Source of the DNA: Ascarosepion bandense | Taxonomy: Eukaryota > Mollusca > Cephalopoda > Sepiida > Sepiidae | NCBI GenBank assembly: GCA_037127315.1 | Contig: JBBBDQ010000348.1 | Location: 488,501-552,500 of the forward strand | DNA: 64,000 nt | Reading direction: 5' to 3' | Shown: one piece after another, positions 19,440 to 30,124 of the stretch | Layout: the number at the start of each line of letters is the position of its first letter | Numbering within the stretch: the first letter of the stretch is position 1 | Program-made: the position numbers and the translations under genes | The notes under the pieces: model-generated | The model's database searches: none | Told to the model about the DNA's origin: nothing | What the model saw: only the letters and a program-made list of their open reading frames with translations

Positions 19440-20632
19440 GGGGCGTCTGCTGATGTGCTAATGACCATCATTGAATATATATACAAGGCTTTGGATACCA
19501 TATATATATGCCATCATTTGACAGGGTTTGGCATGCTGGCTTTCTGTGCAAGATATGGTATTACTGTACAATTGTTTGATTTAATCCAATTGTTTCTTTT
19601 AAATCATGAAATGAAGGTTGTTTATAATGGGCTAGGTTCCAAATCCTTCAAGGCTCTATCCTAAGTCCTCCACTTTTTTTAATCTTCATCAATGATCTTC
19701 CTGATATAATCACTTCCCAATTGGGCAACTATATAGATGACACCAATATTTACACTTGTCTCAGTAAGAAATCTGAAAATAAACATGGCTGCTGCACTTC
19801 AAAATGACCTCCAATCTGTGATTGAATGGGGTAAGAAATGGCTTGTAAATTTTAATCCCTCCAAAACAAAGCTGCTCTCCTTTAACCACCCTTGGAGAAC
19901 ATTCCTGCCTACCATCAAAATAAATGACACAAGTCTCCATGGCTTAACTCTCTCAGATGACCTCAAATTGAATGACTACATTGAATCCATAGTGACATCT
20001 ACTGCTAGAAACAATGGGTTACTGTGTCGGGCCAGAAGGTTTTTCTCATCAGAATTCATTTTGCACACTTATAAGTCTGCCATTTGTCCATACATTGAAT
20101 ACTGTTGCCATATTTGGTCAGTTGCTCCTGCTATTCATCTTGAGGTTCTCGACAAAATCTAAAGGAGGATCAACAATATAATAAATCCTGACTTGACCTT
20201 CAGTGACTTTCTCACTGATGTGATGTGGCTTCCTTTTCTCTTTTCTACAAATATTTTGATGGCAACTACTCTGATGACTTTTTTCCTGATACCCCTAACA
20301 CATGTAATTACTCATGCTACTAGATTGACATTGAAGTCTCACCCTTTTATTGTTGAGATAGTTAAATGTAATCGTCTCTTCTGCACTAATAGTTTCTTTT
20401 CTCGCACTTTCCATTTGTAGAACTAACTTCTATTTGCTTGCTTCCCTGATAGTCACAATCAAATTTTAAATGCAACGTCTATTGTCATCTTTTATCAACT
20501 TGGTTCCCATGCGTCTCTTATTCTTTCTTCAACATTCCCTGTCTCATTTTGTATTATCTCACTGTAATCACCAGCACACCAGTGGCTTTTCTGCTTTGCT
20601 TGGGGTGAAATGATTATAAAAATATTGTATAT
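19440..20632 (+). pseudogene. LINE-A, longest copy: RT C-terminal half and 3' end
   Basis: The best view of the family. In shifting frames: LIQLFLLNHEMKVVYNG (about 19577), FINDLPDI (about 19686-19709), the catalytic-box variant YIDDT at about 19729-19743 (YADDT expected), WGKKWLVNFNPSKTKLLSFN (19828-19890), then IEYCCHIWSVAPAIHLEVLD ending in a stop at 20162 and the 3' end CTTGCTTGGGGTGAAATGATT at about 20595. At least three frameshifts or stops; D to I in the box plus truncation mean it is inactive. Fits a Jockey-like non-LTR reverse transcriptase; the endonuclease and ORF1 are absent. Confidence 0.8.
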
Positions 20633-21099
20633 AAAGTTAATTGTCTGTGAGTGTGTGTGTCTGTATGCAAATATTATGTAAAATTTTGGTGCTGTAGTGT
20701 GTTCTAATGAAATTGAAGTGTCATGACATGTGTGGCATAAACAGATCTTGCTGGAGATCATTTATAACCCTTAATCTCTACTGTGTTTATTAGCCTAAAT
20801 GGTTTGTTCCAGCCAGATAATGGAACCCACAATTGTGCATGGGTGATGTAAAACTGGCTCCTGGAAAAAAAATAAAAACTTGACTGACTTCCAGATACAC
20901 TGTTGGCTCATATACTTGCTACCATATTTAAACTCCATTAAGCATTTATTGGACATATTGCAGACAAAAATAATCACTTATAGACAGAACTAGAACAGGT
21001 CTGAACAAATATATTCATGCAGTCATTTCAATATGTCATAGACTCTATACTGCAACTGTTATGAAGCTGATATTATTTCATATATATTAGTGGGGAGGA
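20633..21099. other. No recognised element
   Basis: Short (GT)n at about 20646-20660. Nothing else supported. Confidence 0.4.
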
Positions 21100-21935
21100 C
21101 ACTGCTGCTGGTTCCAATGTATGATGACTCTACAGTTCAGTTGAGAACTGAACTGGCAGATTATGCAGAAAAATGATTTGATTATATGATGAAAGATTGT
21201 GTATAAGTATCCACACTTTTCAGAAGAATTAATAAAGAAAGGACTACAAATAAACTGCAAGAAAACCGAATGCATGGTCATCAGTAAAAAGGGCAGCCCA
21301 ATATGCCAAATACAGGTCAGGGATACTAAAATCAAGCTGGTACAAAAATTTAAGTACCTCAGAAGTGTTATAACAGAAGACTGAAAGTGCGACACAGAGA
21401 TCCGAAGGCAAATTGGCATGGCAAAGGAAGCGTTCCAGAAGTTGAGTAAAGTATTAAGAAACAGGACAATTTCACTAGAAACAAAGAAGAGAGTACTGGA
21501 TTGCTATGTGATGTCCGTTCTTCAATATGGCAGTGAATGCTGGACAATATCATTAAAGATAAAGGAAAAACTTGATGCAACTGAAATGTGGTTCTACAGA
21601 AGGATGCTGCAAATATCATGGATTGAGCATGTGAGCAATGATGAGGTTTTGGAAAGGATTGAAACTAAAAGGAATTAAAACTTAGCATCAGGAAAAGACA
21701 GCTGAAGTTCCTGGGACATGCAATAAGGAAAGAGGGCTTGGAGAACCTGATACTAACAGGCCAGATAGAAAGAAAAAGAGACGGGGGAAAGCAGCGGGTA
21801 ACATATTTGAAGGACCTAATCAGTTGGATGATAGAACGAGGGTTGTATGGTGTAACAGAGCCACCAGGGATAGGGATACGTGGAAAGCTATGATCACCTA
21901 CGTCCTGAAAGGACAGGGCACATAGAAGAAGAATA
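21100..21935 (+). pseudogene. RTE-type LINE, C-terminal part and 3' end
   Basis: Readable blocks: GLQINCKKTECMVISKKG (21240-21293), KFKYLRSVITED followed by an in-frame stop (TGA at 21382), MAKEAFQKLSKVLRNRTISL (21418), YGSECWT (21525), EMWFYRRMLQISWIEHVSND (21580), then KRQLKFLGHAIRKEGLENL in a shifted frame (about 21694-21750) and VLKGQGT near 21903-21925. This is the C-terminal half of an RTE/BovB-group reverse transcriptase. The end is AGAAGAAGAA. Broken by stop and frameshift. Confidence 0.85.
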
Positions 21936-21965
21936 ATATGCCATCTGTGTATAAAAAATTATAAT

Positions 21966-22025
21966 GTGGATATAAAATGGGGGATCAATTCTATATTATA
22001 TTCAGTAATAAAATGATCCCTCATT
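21966..22025. repeat. Short foldback repeat
   Basis: AAAATGGGGGATCAATT and AATGATCCCTCATTTT face each other across about 20 bp. A relative sits at 28764-28818 between two SINE-A copies. Too short to classify; MITE-like remnant is a guess. Confidence 0.5.
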
Positions 22026-22079
22026 TTGTGGCCATGCTAGTTTCTATACATTTATATTCTAGATTTATGGGCTTGAGCT

Positions 22080-22215
22080 AGTGGATGGCAGAGCGGGGTC
22101 TGAGTGGTGTAACAGAAGAAAGTGTGCTAAGAGCCACCAGGAATAGAGAGATGTGGAAAGCCATGATTGCCTACGTCCTGAAAGGACAGGGAACATAGAA
22201 GAAGAATTATTAACA
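22080..22215 (+). mobile_element. RTE-type LINE extreme 3' end
   Basis: Repeats the last ~130 bp of the preceding copy: GTGTAACAGAAG, AAGAGCCACCAGGAATAGAG, CCTGAAAGGACAGGGAACAT, AGAAGAAG. Separate insertion or partial duplication. Confidence 0.75.
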
Positions 22216-22721
22216 AAACATACTGCACTGTGTGTCATGGAATTTCCAAACAGCCTTCCTCAGTTCAAAGTTTTCCTTTTAGGCTGGATGCCATCTAATT
22301 AACCTATAGCTAGAGGAAGGTGGATTTATTTTATACCAAAATCATTAGTATAAAAGAAGCCCAAAAAAATTAATAGGCAATAAAGAATTCTGAGAAAGGT
22401 GGATTTCAAATGTAGAATTTATAAAGGGCAGTGTTTAATAAATGAATGAAATGAATTAAAACTTTTAGCGATTTTATTTTGAGACATAACATTTGCTGAC
22501 AGATCACTTTTATTGATAAAATCAGTCTTATACATAAAAAGCAAAAACAGTATGGGAAAAATATATCAAATACTAGTTATAATTTATATTGAACTTATAA
22601 AAATATCAAGTTGCTCAGCATTTGATTTTAAATATGGATATCAAATGTTAAACACTCTCATTCAGCTTTTTATCTTTTAAAATCTTGTTTTTTAATATTA
22701 TTGATTTTAATTTTTAATTTT
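22216..22721. other. AT-rich stretch without recognised element
   Basis: No supported feature. Confidence 0.4.
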
Positions 22722-23280
22722 TTTTAATCATTTTGCCCTAAGCAATGTGGAACCGCCACTAGTACACAGGAGGTTACAGTAAGAGAAAAGACTTGGTACA
22801 GTGGGTATTGAGGAATGGATAAAAGATGAACAGGATTCAAGAAGATAGAAGATGGCAATTTATATTGCATTTAAATTTTTGGAGATTGTAGCTATCAGAG
22901 AAGCAAGTAAATGGAAGGGAGTTCCACAGGTGGGAAATGCAAGAAAAGAAACTGTTGGAGTATAAGTGATGGTTGTATTTAACTATTTTAATGATAAAAG
23001 GGTGGGACCTAGATGCCAATCTAGTAACATGCTTAAATTCATGTGGTCAGGGAAGCAGGGTCAAAAAGCTCATCAGAGCAGCTGCTATGAAAATATTTGT
23101 AAAAAGGACAGGGAAGTCATTTGATGTCAGTGAGAAAACGACTGAAGTTGAAATGCTAAGTCAAGACCGATTATATTACAGATCCTTCTTTGGATTTTGT
23201 CGAGAACCTCAAGATATATAGTAGGAGCACCTGAGCAGATATAGCAACATCATTCCATGCACAAATGAATGGTAGATTTA
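22722..23280 (-). mobile_element. LINE-A 3' fragment
   Basis: Minus strand from the EYCCHIW block (about 23265) to the 3' end (GCCCTAAGCAATG on +, 22735). A 60-residue frame at 22837-23019 reads the diagnostic ASRSHPFIIKIVKYNHHLYS and WNSLPFTCFSDSYNLQKFKC blocks. Confidence 0.8.
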
Positions 23281-23309
23281 TAATTATACAGCATTTATAC
23301 CCAACATCA

Positions 23310-24496
23310 TCTAAACTTATTTATAAATGAAACTTTGTCTGTGTGTGTGTGTATTTTTATTTTTTTTTTAATCATATCACCCCAAGCAAGGCGAAAATAC
23401 CACTGATGCGCAGGGGGTTACGTAAGAGTGAAAAAATTGGAAAATAGAAAATCGGAGACCACATCCTAAACAGGAAACAAGGGATGAGCCTCTTCATCTG
23501 TTCAATAGACGAGGGTGGAGTGTGAACTGGGCGATAGTTTAATCTATCTACTCCAATTGAAAAATTAAAATAAAATAAAAAAAAGAGTGAAAAGATTGGA
23601 AAAGAGAAAAACCAAAAACCACATCCTAAACAGGAAACAAGGAATGAGCCTCTTCACATGTTCAATAGACGAGGGTGGAGTGTGAACCGGGCGATAGTTT
23701 AGTCTATCTACTCCAATTGAAAAAAATAAAATAAAATAAAAAAAAAGAGTGAAAAGATTGGAAAAGAGAAAAACCAAAAACCACATCCTAATCAGGAAAC
23801 AAGGGATGAGCCTCTTCACCTGTTCAATAGGCGTGGGTGGAGTGTGAACCGGGCGATAGTTTAGTCTATCTAATCCAATTGAAAAAAAATAAAATAAAAA
23901 AAAAAGAGTGAAAAGATTGGAAAAGAGAAAAACCGGAAACCACATCCTAAACAGGAAACAAGGAATGAGCCTCTTCACATGTTCAATAGACGAGGGTGGA
24001 GTGTGAACCGGGCGATAGTTTAATCTATCTACTCTAATACCTATAGAGTCCGAAACGGCTGAACTGATTTTCTTGAAAATTTACACAGTTGTACTATAAG
24101 TGTCAGCGAGTGTTCTTAGCTAGGTTTTGTGTCGAGGTACCCCCAATAAATATCAAAAATCTATAATCGAAAAAATCAGGTTATAGAAGGAGTGGTCTGA
24201 TTTTAATCAAATTTTATACACTCATAGACAAAGACATAAGAAACGATATTCAGAAGTTTCAAGGTTGCAGCACTTACAATAGTGCAGAAAATTGATAATA
24301 TATATATATATATATGTTTTGGCAAGATGTTTGCGTGTGTGTCTGTTTATCTATCTGTATGTACTTTATACAAATCCACAATCTTTATCCGATTCCCACC
24401 AAACTTCACACAAATATTCTTTAGGCTGAGATCCAGGACCATGGATTAGTTTTAAAGCTTTAATTACACCTGAGCAATGCCGGGCTATACTGCTAG
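23310..24496 (+). mobile_element. Non-autonomous Helitron 3, interrupted
   Basis: Starts TCTAAACTTATTTATAAATG after A (23310) and ends with hairpin CCTGAGCAATGCCGGG and CTAG (24493-24496) before T. After about 45 bp the element is broken by a minus-strand LINE-A 3'UTR array (about 23356-24034); Helitron sequence resumes at AATACCTATAGAGTCC. The part after the (TA)n at 24297 differs from copy 2 (GTTTTGGCAAGATG), so at least two internal variants exist. Confidence 0.7.
23356..24034 (-). repeat. LINE-A 3'UTR array, four ~160-bp units, nested in Helitron
   Basis: Marker ACATCCTAA occurs at 23461, 23621, 23783 and 23942 (periods 160, 162, 159). On + the array starts with the reverse complement of the LINE-A terminus (CACCCCAAGCAAGGCG at 23379), so it is a retrotransposed 3' end with internally repeated 3'UTR. 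A minus-strand frame of 137 codons simply reads the unit three times and is not a gene. Units are joined by A-rich linkers (AAATAAAATAAAAAAAAAG). Confidence 0.85.
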
Positions 24497-25304
24497 TACA
24501 ACATATTTCTCTTTCTCATAATATTACTAATAATATATGCTGTTATACCATTAGTATGTGAAGAAACATTTCAAATAAAATTACCATAATTGGATGATAG
24601 TTTATTATTTAAAAAAAAATTACAATCTCTTTGTTAAAACATAATGTCTATTTTCTATAAGATCCATTCTGAAGGCAGTAGCATTGCACTGAGATGAGCT
24701 GACAACAGACATTCTTGACATCTTCTATTGTTCCTGGAATGCTTTTTAAATCTCTATATTATAAAGTCTCAGAAAAAACTGAAATATGCTTTTATTATGA
24801 ATCACTAAGCTTAACTTTGTCAGGAACCCACTTAGGATGGAGCTGACTAAAAAATGAACAATCTAGCAGAAAATACTTCCTAATCTTTGTTCTATACACT
24901 CTATATCATTCATAGGGGGTTAGACATTGGCAGGTGACCAAAACACACACAGAGGACTGGTCAAATGATCAATTACATGGTGATGCTATGACCACACCTA
25001 GTTGTGGGATTGATGATAATGTTACCAGGAATGCAAAGGCTTTGAAATCAATTTGGTATAAGTATATGCTAGTTTTTATAAAAATGGATATTAAAATATT
25101 TAAGAGTTTGAGTAGATATTTTTGTATGGATATTTACCAGATAAAACTTAGTAAAACAAATGGCCTTACATTGAAGAATGACCCAGTTCAGTAGTCTGTG
25201 AATCTAACTTTTTAACCATTACTTGATAAAATGTTCATAAAATATTAGCAGCCTATATACACAAACTCCAGACCACTGGCCTGATTTCTTCCTTTATTTT
25301 TAAT
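24497..25304. other. Unique AT-rich sequence; one unassigned reading frame
   Basis: A plus frame of 86 codons at 24934-25194 has no recognisable domain or hydrophobic pattern and sits in ordinary AT-rich sequence; I do not call it. Otherwise nothing. Confidence 0.35.
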
Positions 25305-25430
25305 TGCCTATTGACCTTCAGAACATAGGCAATCCTTACTTTCCACAAATTTGCTTTCTTTATCTTGTGTAAATTGACATGACTTTATTTGGAAGATCAT
25401 GGAGATCTGTCTTCTCCGCAGTTTAAAATT
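25305..25430 (-). mobile_element. RTE-type LINE 3' remnant
   Basis: TTCAGAACATAGGCAATCCT TACTTTCCACA on + matches the 3' terminus seen at 46540, 40860 and 30140; diverged beyond about 100 bp. Confidence 0.4.
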
Positions 25431-25985
25431 CAGAGTTGCCATTGAGACTGACTGAAACCCATAGATTTGTTAATTTTCATTTAGTGCTTCATTACTGTAG
25501 CCTTGTGCCAGACCTGAATAACCTTTGTAAATAACAATTACAATTATGGAATAGTGTTGAAACTGTTATACAAATGAAAGTGGAAAACCAATGATCCTAT
25601 GAAAATGAGTATTAAAATTGATTTCAGGAGAAAGAATAAAACAAACGCAAGTCATAACATTAGCATCAAAGGACTTTTGATAAACAATGCCTTTTATAAA
25701 AATTCAGAAGGGAGAAATTTTAATTTAAAAAGTTCTATTTTTTAATATTTTTAATGTGTGAAGGAAAGACAAATTATCTCAATGAATTAATTTTAGATGT
25801 CATAAACAAAAGCCGACAACAAAGAGATAAAAAGATGATGTCTGTAGACAAATTAACATCTACATGGGTCATGTATCAAACTTTAGAAGAAAAAAAATTA
25901 CTGTTTGTTTTTATTTTATGCACTGGCAAGAAAGAGAAATGTAAGCACCAAGGGTGAGAGAAAGATACAAGTACCGACAGGCATG

Positions 25986-25986
<1 letters not shown>
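25431..25986. other. AT-rich stretch without recognised element
   Basis: No supported feature; a 67-codon frame at 25754-25957 shows no domain. Confidence 0.35.
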
Positions 25987-26041
<55 letters not shown>

Positions 26042-26057
26042 CTATCTATCTATCTAG
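25987..26057. repeat. (CA)n and (CTAT)n microsatellites
   Basis: About 23 CA units at 25987-26042, then CTATCTATCTATCTAG. Confidence 0.95.
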
Positions 26058-26234
26058 CTATATTTAGTTATTGATTTATTTGGGGTGCATCAGTAATTTT
26101 GTAGCCTAACAGACATATTTCCTAAATTTTAATTTTTAATTGTCTTGCATAATATTTGATCCATGAGGTTGATATTCATGACTGAAAAATAAGAAGATTA
26201 TGTTGAAAAATAAGTTATGTAAAATTAATGTTTC

Positions 26235-26286
26235 TTTCTTCATTCTCTCTCTATCTACTTATATATGTGTGTGTGTGGTGTGTGTT

Positions 26287-26338
<52 letters not shown>

Positions 26339-26409
26339 TGTAAGGGGCATATACAGAGAGCAGTTTAAGATTTTCAGATTAAAATACATTTCAACAGATT
26401 TGCACTTAT

Positions 26410-26451
<42 letters not shown>

Positions 26452-26480
26452 TTATATATATATATACATGTGTGTATGTG
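26235..26480. repeat. Compound (GT)n-(TA)n-(GA)n and (CA)n-(TA)n microsatellites
   Basis: GT/TA/GA at about 26265-26338 and CA/TA at about 26411-26466. The Tyr/Ile- and Thr/His-rich frames over them are artefacts. Confidence 0.95.
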
Positions 26481-26659
26481 CATGTGTGTGCAAAGAAAGA
26501 TTTGCTATACATTTTCCTATAATCAGGCCGAGATATTAGCAGCAAACTGACATATATGTGAATTGAGTGTGACCAATCTAGATAGATATCTGGAGGCTAA
26601 GATTAATGTTAACAAAACTTGACATGAATAAGCTGAGATAGGTAAACAGATATAAACAG

Positions 26660-26661
26660 TT

Positions 26662-26715
<54 letters not shown>

Positions 26716-26716
26716 A
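26660..26716. repeat. (CTAT)n microsatellite
   Basis: About 14 tetranucleotide units, almost uninterrupted. Confidence 0.95.
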
Positions 26717-26954
26717 CAGTTTCTTTATTATCTAAATATTTATCTATGTAATCTCACTCTGCTTATATCTCTGTATGTATATATGTATGTATCTGTCATG
26801 AGACAGAGCTGAATAAAAAGAAAAGATGAGAAAATAATCAGGTTAATATCCATAAACATTAAAAATAAAGCCACACATGGAAATGAAATCCCCAAAGAGA
26901 TATTTATATACAAAGGGATAGCACAATACAAAGTGGAAACAAAAGATTTTCAGC

Positions 26955-27150
26955 CAAACTAAAAACTACTGAAAAATAGAGGGAGAGAAAGAGAGAAGAG
27001 TGAGGAATAAAAGAAAGAAGACAAAGAAGAGGAGAAGAAGGAGGGACAGAGAGCAAGAGAGAGAGAGAGGGGGGAAGGACAGAGAGCACGAGAGAGAGGG
27101 GGAGGACAGAGAGCAAGAGAGAGAGGGGGGAGAGAAAGAAAGGGTCTTAT
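26955..27150. repeat. Polypurine GA-rich tract
   Basis: Imperfect units around GGACAGAGAGCAAGAGAGAG repeat at about 27044, 27078 and 27106. The Ser/Leu-rich minus frames are artefacts. Confidence 0.85.
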
Positions 27151-27484
27151 GACTTTTGTGCCAGTATTGTAACCTCAGTAATGATTTGCTTTGCACCACT
27201 GCCTTCTGTGCTGCAAGCTGGCATTGGTTCCACAGCTGTGCATTTGGCCAATCAGGCTTGGCTGCAGTCTGTCTCACACCATAAAACAAACACATGGCCC
27301 ATATCTATCCGCAGTCAGTCTTCTACATGTAACTTTGTATAAATCAGAGGCAAGTGTGGACATCGAACTGAAAATTTAAAAATTTTTATGTACTATTTTA
27401 ATATGGAAAATTATTTCTATTTTTTTAACAAAGAATGTTATTTCCAATTAAACATCCTGATGAGAGACATGGCTTGAGTTCATT

Positions 27485-27517
<33 letters not shown>

Positions 27518-27679
27518 GCATATATATTGTGTCTAAATCTACATATCTATCTTCTGTTCAAATCTGTTGATCTATCTATTTATCTGTCTATCTATTTATC
27601 CTACAATTTCCAATGTAAATGAAAATCTCATCATACCTTATTGGTAAAATATAAAATGTAAGAAAAACGAAATTGAATA
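27151..27679. other. Unique, GC-richer island then (CTAT)n
   Basis: 27160-27370 has no family resemblance and a higher GC content than its surroundings. It contains a CCAAT-like GGCCAATCAGG (about 27246) and, about 90 bp downstream, a TATA-like GTATAAATCAG (27337). A promoter or exon edge is possible but unsupported by any coding signal. (CTAT)n follows at 27487-27518. Confidence 0.3.
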
Positions 27680-28025
27680 TGCAGGTAGTGTAACGGTTAT
27701 TGGTGCAAAAGAGATGTAAGAACCTGCAAGCTGAATTCCAATTCTGGTCTAGTATCTTGTATTCACTTTCACACTAATACCTTTGGTAAAGACATGGAAT
27801 CATATCTTCTTTTCCCCCATCTATAGTTTAAATATAAGTGTAGACTGGTACTTCTAGTCTTGGGTTACAACCGGTCTATAATAAAGAAAATTTTGAATTC
27901 CAAACTCTGGAGAAGGCAACCAGAAAACTATTCCACTATTTTTCAAAGAAGGCAAAACAATGTACGGATAATAAAGAGATGGAATCTGTGGAGGACCATG
28001 TCTGAAAAGAATATGGTGTTTAAAA
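27680..28025 (+). mobile_element. SINE-E, tRNA-headed
   Basis: Head with an A-box-like GGTAGTGTAACGG (27683) and a degenerate B box (TGAATTCCAATTCTGG, 27731), body with CATTCACTTTCACACTAATACC, and a 3' half (GGAGAAGGCAACCAGAAAAC) shared with 7290-7461. The 5' body resembles SINE-A weakly (CACACTAATACCTTTGGTAA), so the two may be related. Confidence 0.55.
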
Positions 28026-28169
28026 GAAATATTAGGCAAAAATATTCATCTTATATCATGTTTAACTCATATAGTTGATGATATAATAAATTTGATTTTA
28101 AAGTGACTCATTGCACGTTCTTGGATTAACATTTTCTACTGATATGAAGTTGAAGAGTAAATTCAATCA

Positions 28170-28540
28170 ATTGTTAAGTCTGCAGTGAAGAAAGTTGGTT
28201 CTGTTCTCTCTATTTGCTATCTTACAAATTTCTAAGTGTAACCTTTATCTATGCTTTGAATATTGCTGCCACATACACCTGGTGCTTCTGCTATTTATTT
28301 AGATTCTTTATAAAATCTAAAAAAGAATTAGCAATTTTATTGGTTCTGATCTGACATCTCGGCTTTGCTCATTTTTCCACTGTCATAATGTAGCTTCCTT
28401 GTGCCTTTTATATAAATATTTTCATGGTAATTGTTCTAATGAATTTTCCTCAATATTACCTAGACTTTATGAATTTAAGTGCAACACTAAATTAGCATCA
28501 TGGTGGCTAGGTGTAACATCAAGTTCTGTGCAAATAGTTT
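28170..28540 (+). mobile_element. LINE-A fragment, 5' part (split by SINEs)
   Basis: From the RFLSS region through ATTGCTGCCACATACACCTG and the GAATTTAAGTGCAACACTAA block. It stops at CTTCTATCA (28541-28549), the target duplication of the SINE complex, and resumes at 29170. Confidence 0.7.
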
Positions 28541-28549
28541 CTTCTATCA

Positions 28550-28736
28550 GTAAGTCAGTTAAATGCCATACATGATACATGCTTTGGGCAATCATGTCTT
28601 TAAAAAGACATGACTGACTGGGCAGAAGATTATCCCGCCATAGGTTGCCATTACTTTCAGTGGTAGACTGGTTGCCAGCCAAGGCTAAAGAACCCAATCT
28701 GTCCTGTTATTTGACTCATAGCTAGATGGGGAAGAG
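28550..28736 (-). mobile_element. SINE-A, 3' half
   Basis: Minus-strand SINE-A from the 3' tail (TAAGTCAGTTAAATGCC on +) to the TAGCTATGGG-type block; the head is missing, replaced by the foldback segment at 28737-28859. Hairpin stem mutated (CATGTCTTTAAAAAGACATG). Confidence 0.8.
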
Positions 28737-28859
28737 ATGTATTATATTATTAAGTATTAATTAGTGGGGGATCAGTTATTACTTCATAACAATATAAAAC
28801 TGATCCTCACTTTATGCTCATTAAAAGCCTTAATCATGTTTTCACCTATTATATTCAGT
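28737..28859. repeat. Foldback segment between two SINE-A copies
   Basis: AGTGGGGGATCAGTT (28764) and AACTGATCCTCACTTT (about 28798-28813) form an inverted repeat related to 21966-22025. It lies where the first SINE-A loses its head. Confidence 0.5.
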
Positions 28860-29169
28860 GAGTCAGTTAAGTGCCATACGTGATACACGCTTTGGGCGAT
28901 CATGTCTTGAAAGAGACATGACTGACTGGGCAGAAGATTATCCCGCAGTAGGTTGCTATTACTTTCTGCAGTAGACTGGTTGCTAGCCAAGGCTATAGAA
29001 TCCAATCTGTCCTGTTATTTGACCCATAACTGGAAGGAAGAGAGGGATTAATACCTTACCCAAAGGGTATTTGTGCATAAATGAATTCAAGGAATTCAAC
29101 TGGAATTTGAACTCAGCTCCCCGATATCTCGTTCCAAGTTGACATTAACTGCAACACTCATGGACGTTC
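28860..29169 (-). mobile_element. SINE-A, near full-length
   Basis: The tail GTGAGTCAGTTAAGTGCC, hairpin (loop CTTTCA in sense) and body are intact; the head (GAACGAGATATCGGGGAGC sense) is readable though the A-box region is mutated. Together with 28550-28736 it is flanked by CTTCTATCA at 28541 and 29170. Confidence 0.85.
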
Positions 29170-29385
29170 CTTCTATCACCCTTCTCATTTTAAAGCTTCC
29201 CTCCAACTTCCAGCTTCCTAGTAAACTTTGATCTTCAAAATTTTAAATGCAATGTCAATTGTTAGCAGGTTAATTTTTGTTTTTTTTATTGTCCTTTCTC
29301 TTTAATAGTATATTTTCTCATATTTTCTAACAGCTTAGTGGCTTTATTGCCTTGCTTGGGGTTAAATGATAAAAAAAAACAATTA
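29170..29385 (+). mobile_element. LINE-A fragment, 3' part
   Basis: Continues the copy interrupted at 28540: CTTCCCTCCAACTTCCAGC, AATTTTAAATGCAATGTCAA, then CTTGCTTGGGGTTAAATGAT and A-tail. Confidence 0.75.
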
Positions 29386-30124
29386 ACTATGTCATAAAAT
29401 TTATCAACTACAGTTTCTGCTTATAGTATTGATTTCTTGATATTATTTCAAGCCCATTTCATTACTTGTGTCACTGAATTTAAATATGAACCAAGTATTT
29501 TATAAGAGTTCAACCATTTTTACTGATTTTTAATAATTCAATCTGATATTTAAATATTTATGCCTCATTTCAGCTCTGGACCCTGAGCTTCTTGGAGAAG
29601 AGATGTCATTCCATGAAATGTAATCTATTTGGCAACATCACTTTTGGATGAGTGAGCATTTTCTGGCTGTTAAGTGGACTGTGTAATTGTCTTGAATGCA
29701 TTCCAGGTGGTTAAACAAGGTTCAACTGTATACTTTGGAAAATGACCAGGCAAGAAGGGTAATGGATGAGAGAGTAAGCAAAGATGGCTTTCCTACTTAC
29801 TCACAGATAGGTATGGAATGATTTACTTTTGTATACAGTTAAGGTACTTACTAAGCATGTACTTACTAACTCATAGCCACCTAGTGAGAATCAAAATTAT
29901 TGTATTAATAAATGGATTGGTGAGGTGTATTTTTTAACATTTGTTACCAACATCTACAAAAAAGCAAAATATGAATTTTTTTTTTAATCACCAATTATTT
30001 GGATCTCTTCATTATGGCCACAAATTTTAAGTCACATTATTAATATTAAATTTTTTAATGCAATAAAAAATTGCTGCTTGGAAGACAGATTCTATGATAT
30101 AAATGTTGTTATAATGTCCTCCTT
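29386..30124. other. AT-rich stretch without recognised element
   Basis: No gene or repeat family recognised on either strand. Confidence 0.4.

Noticed and set aside
20193..20420. 75-codon frame with hydrophobic stretches
   Set aside because: Shifted-frame and in-frame remains of the LINE-A reverse transcriptase C-terminus, not an independent membrane protein.
23565..23978. 137-codon minus-strand frame with a thrice-repeated protein motif
   Set aside because: It is the LINE-A 3'UTR array read in frame; the protein repeat mirrors the 160-bp DNA repeat.
24934..25194. 86-codon plus-strand frame
   Set aside because: No recognisable domain, ordinary AT-rich composition, length expected by chance.
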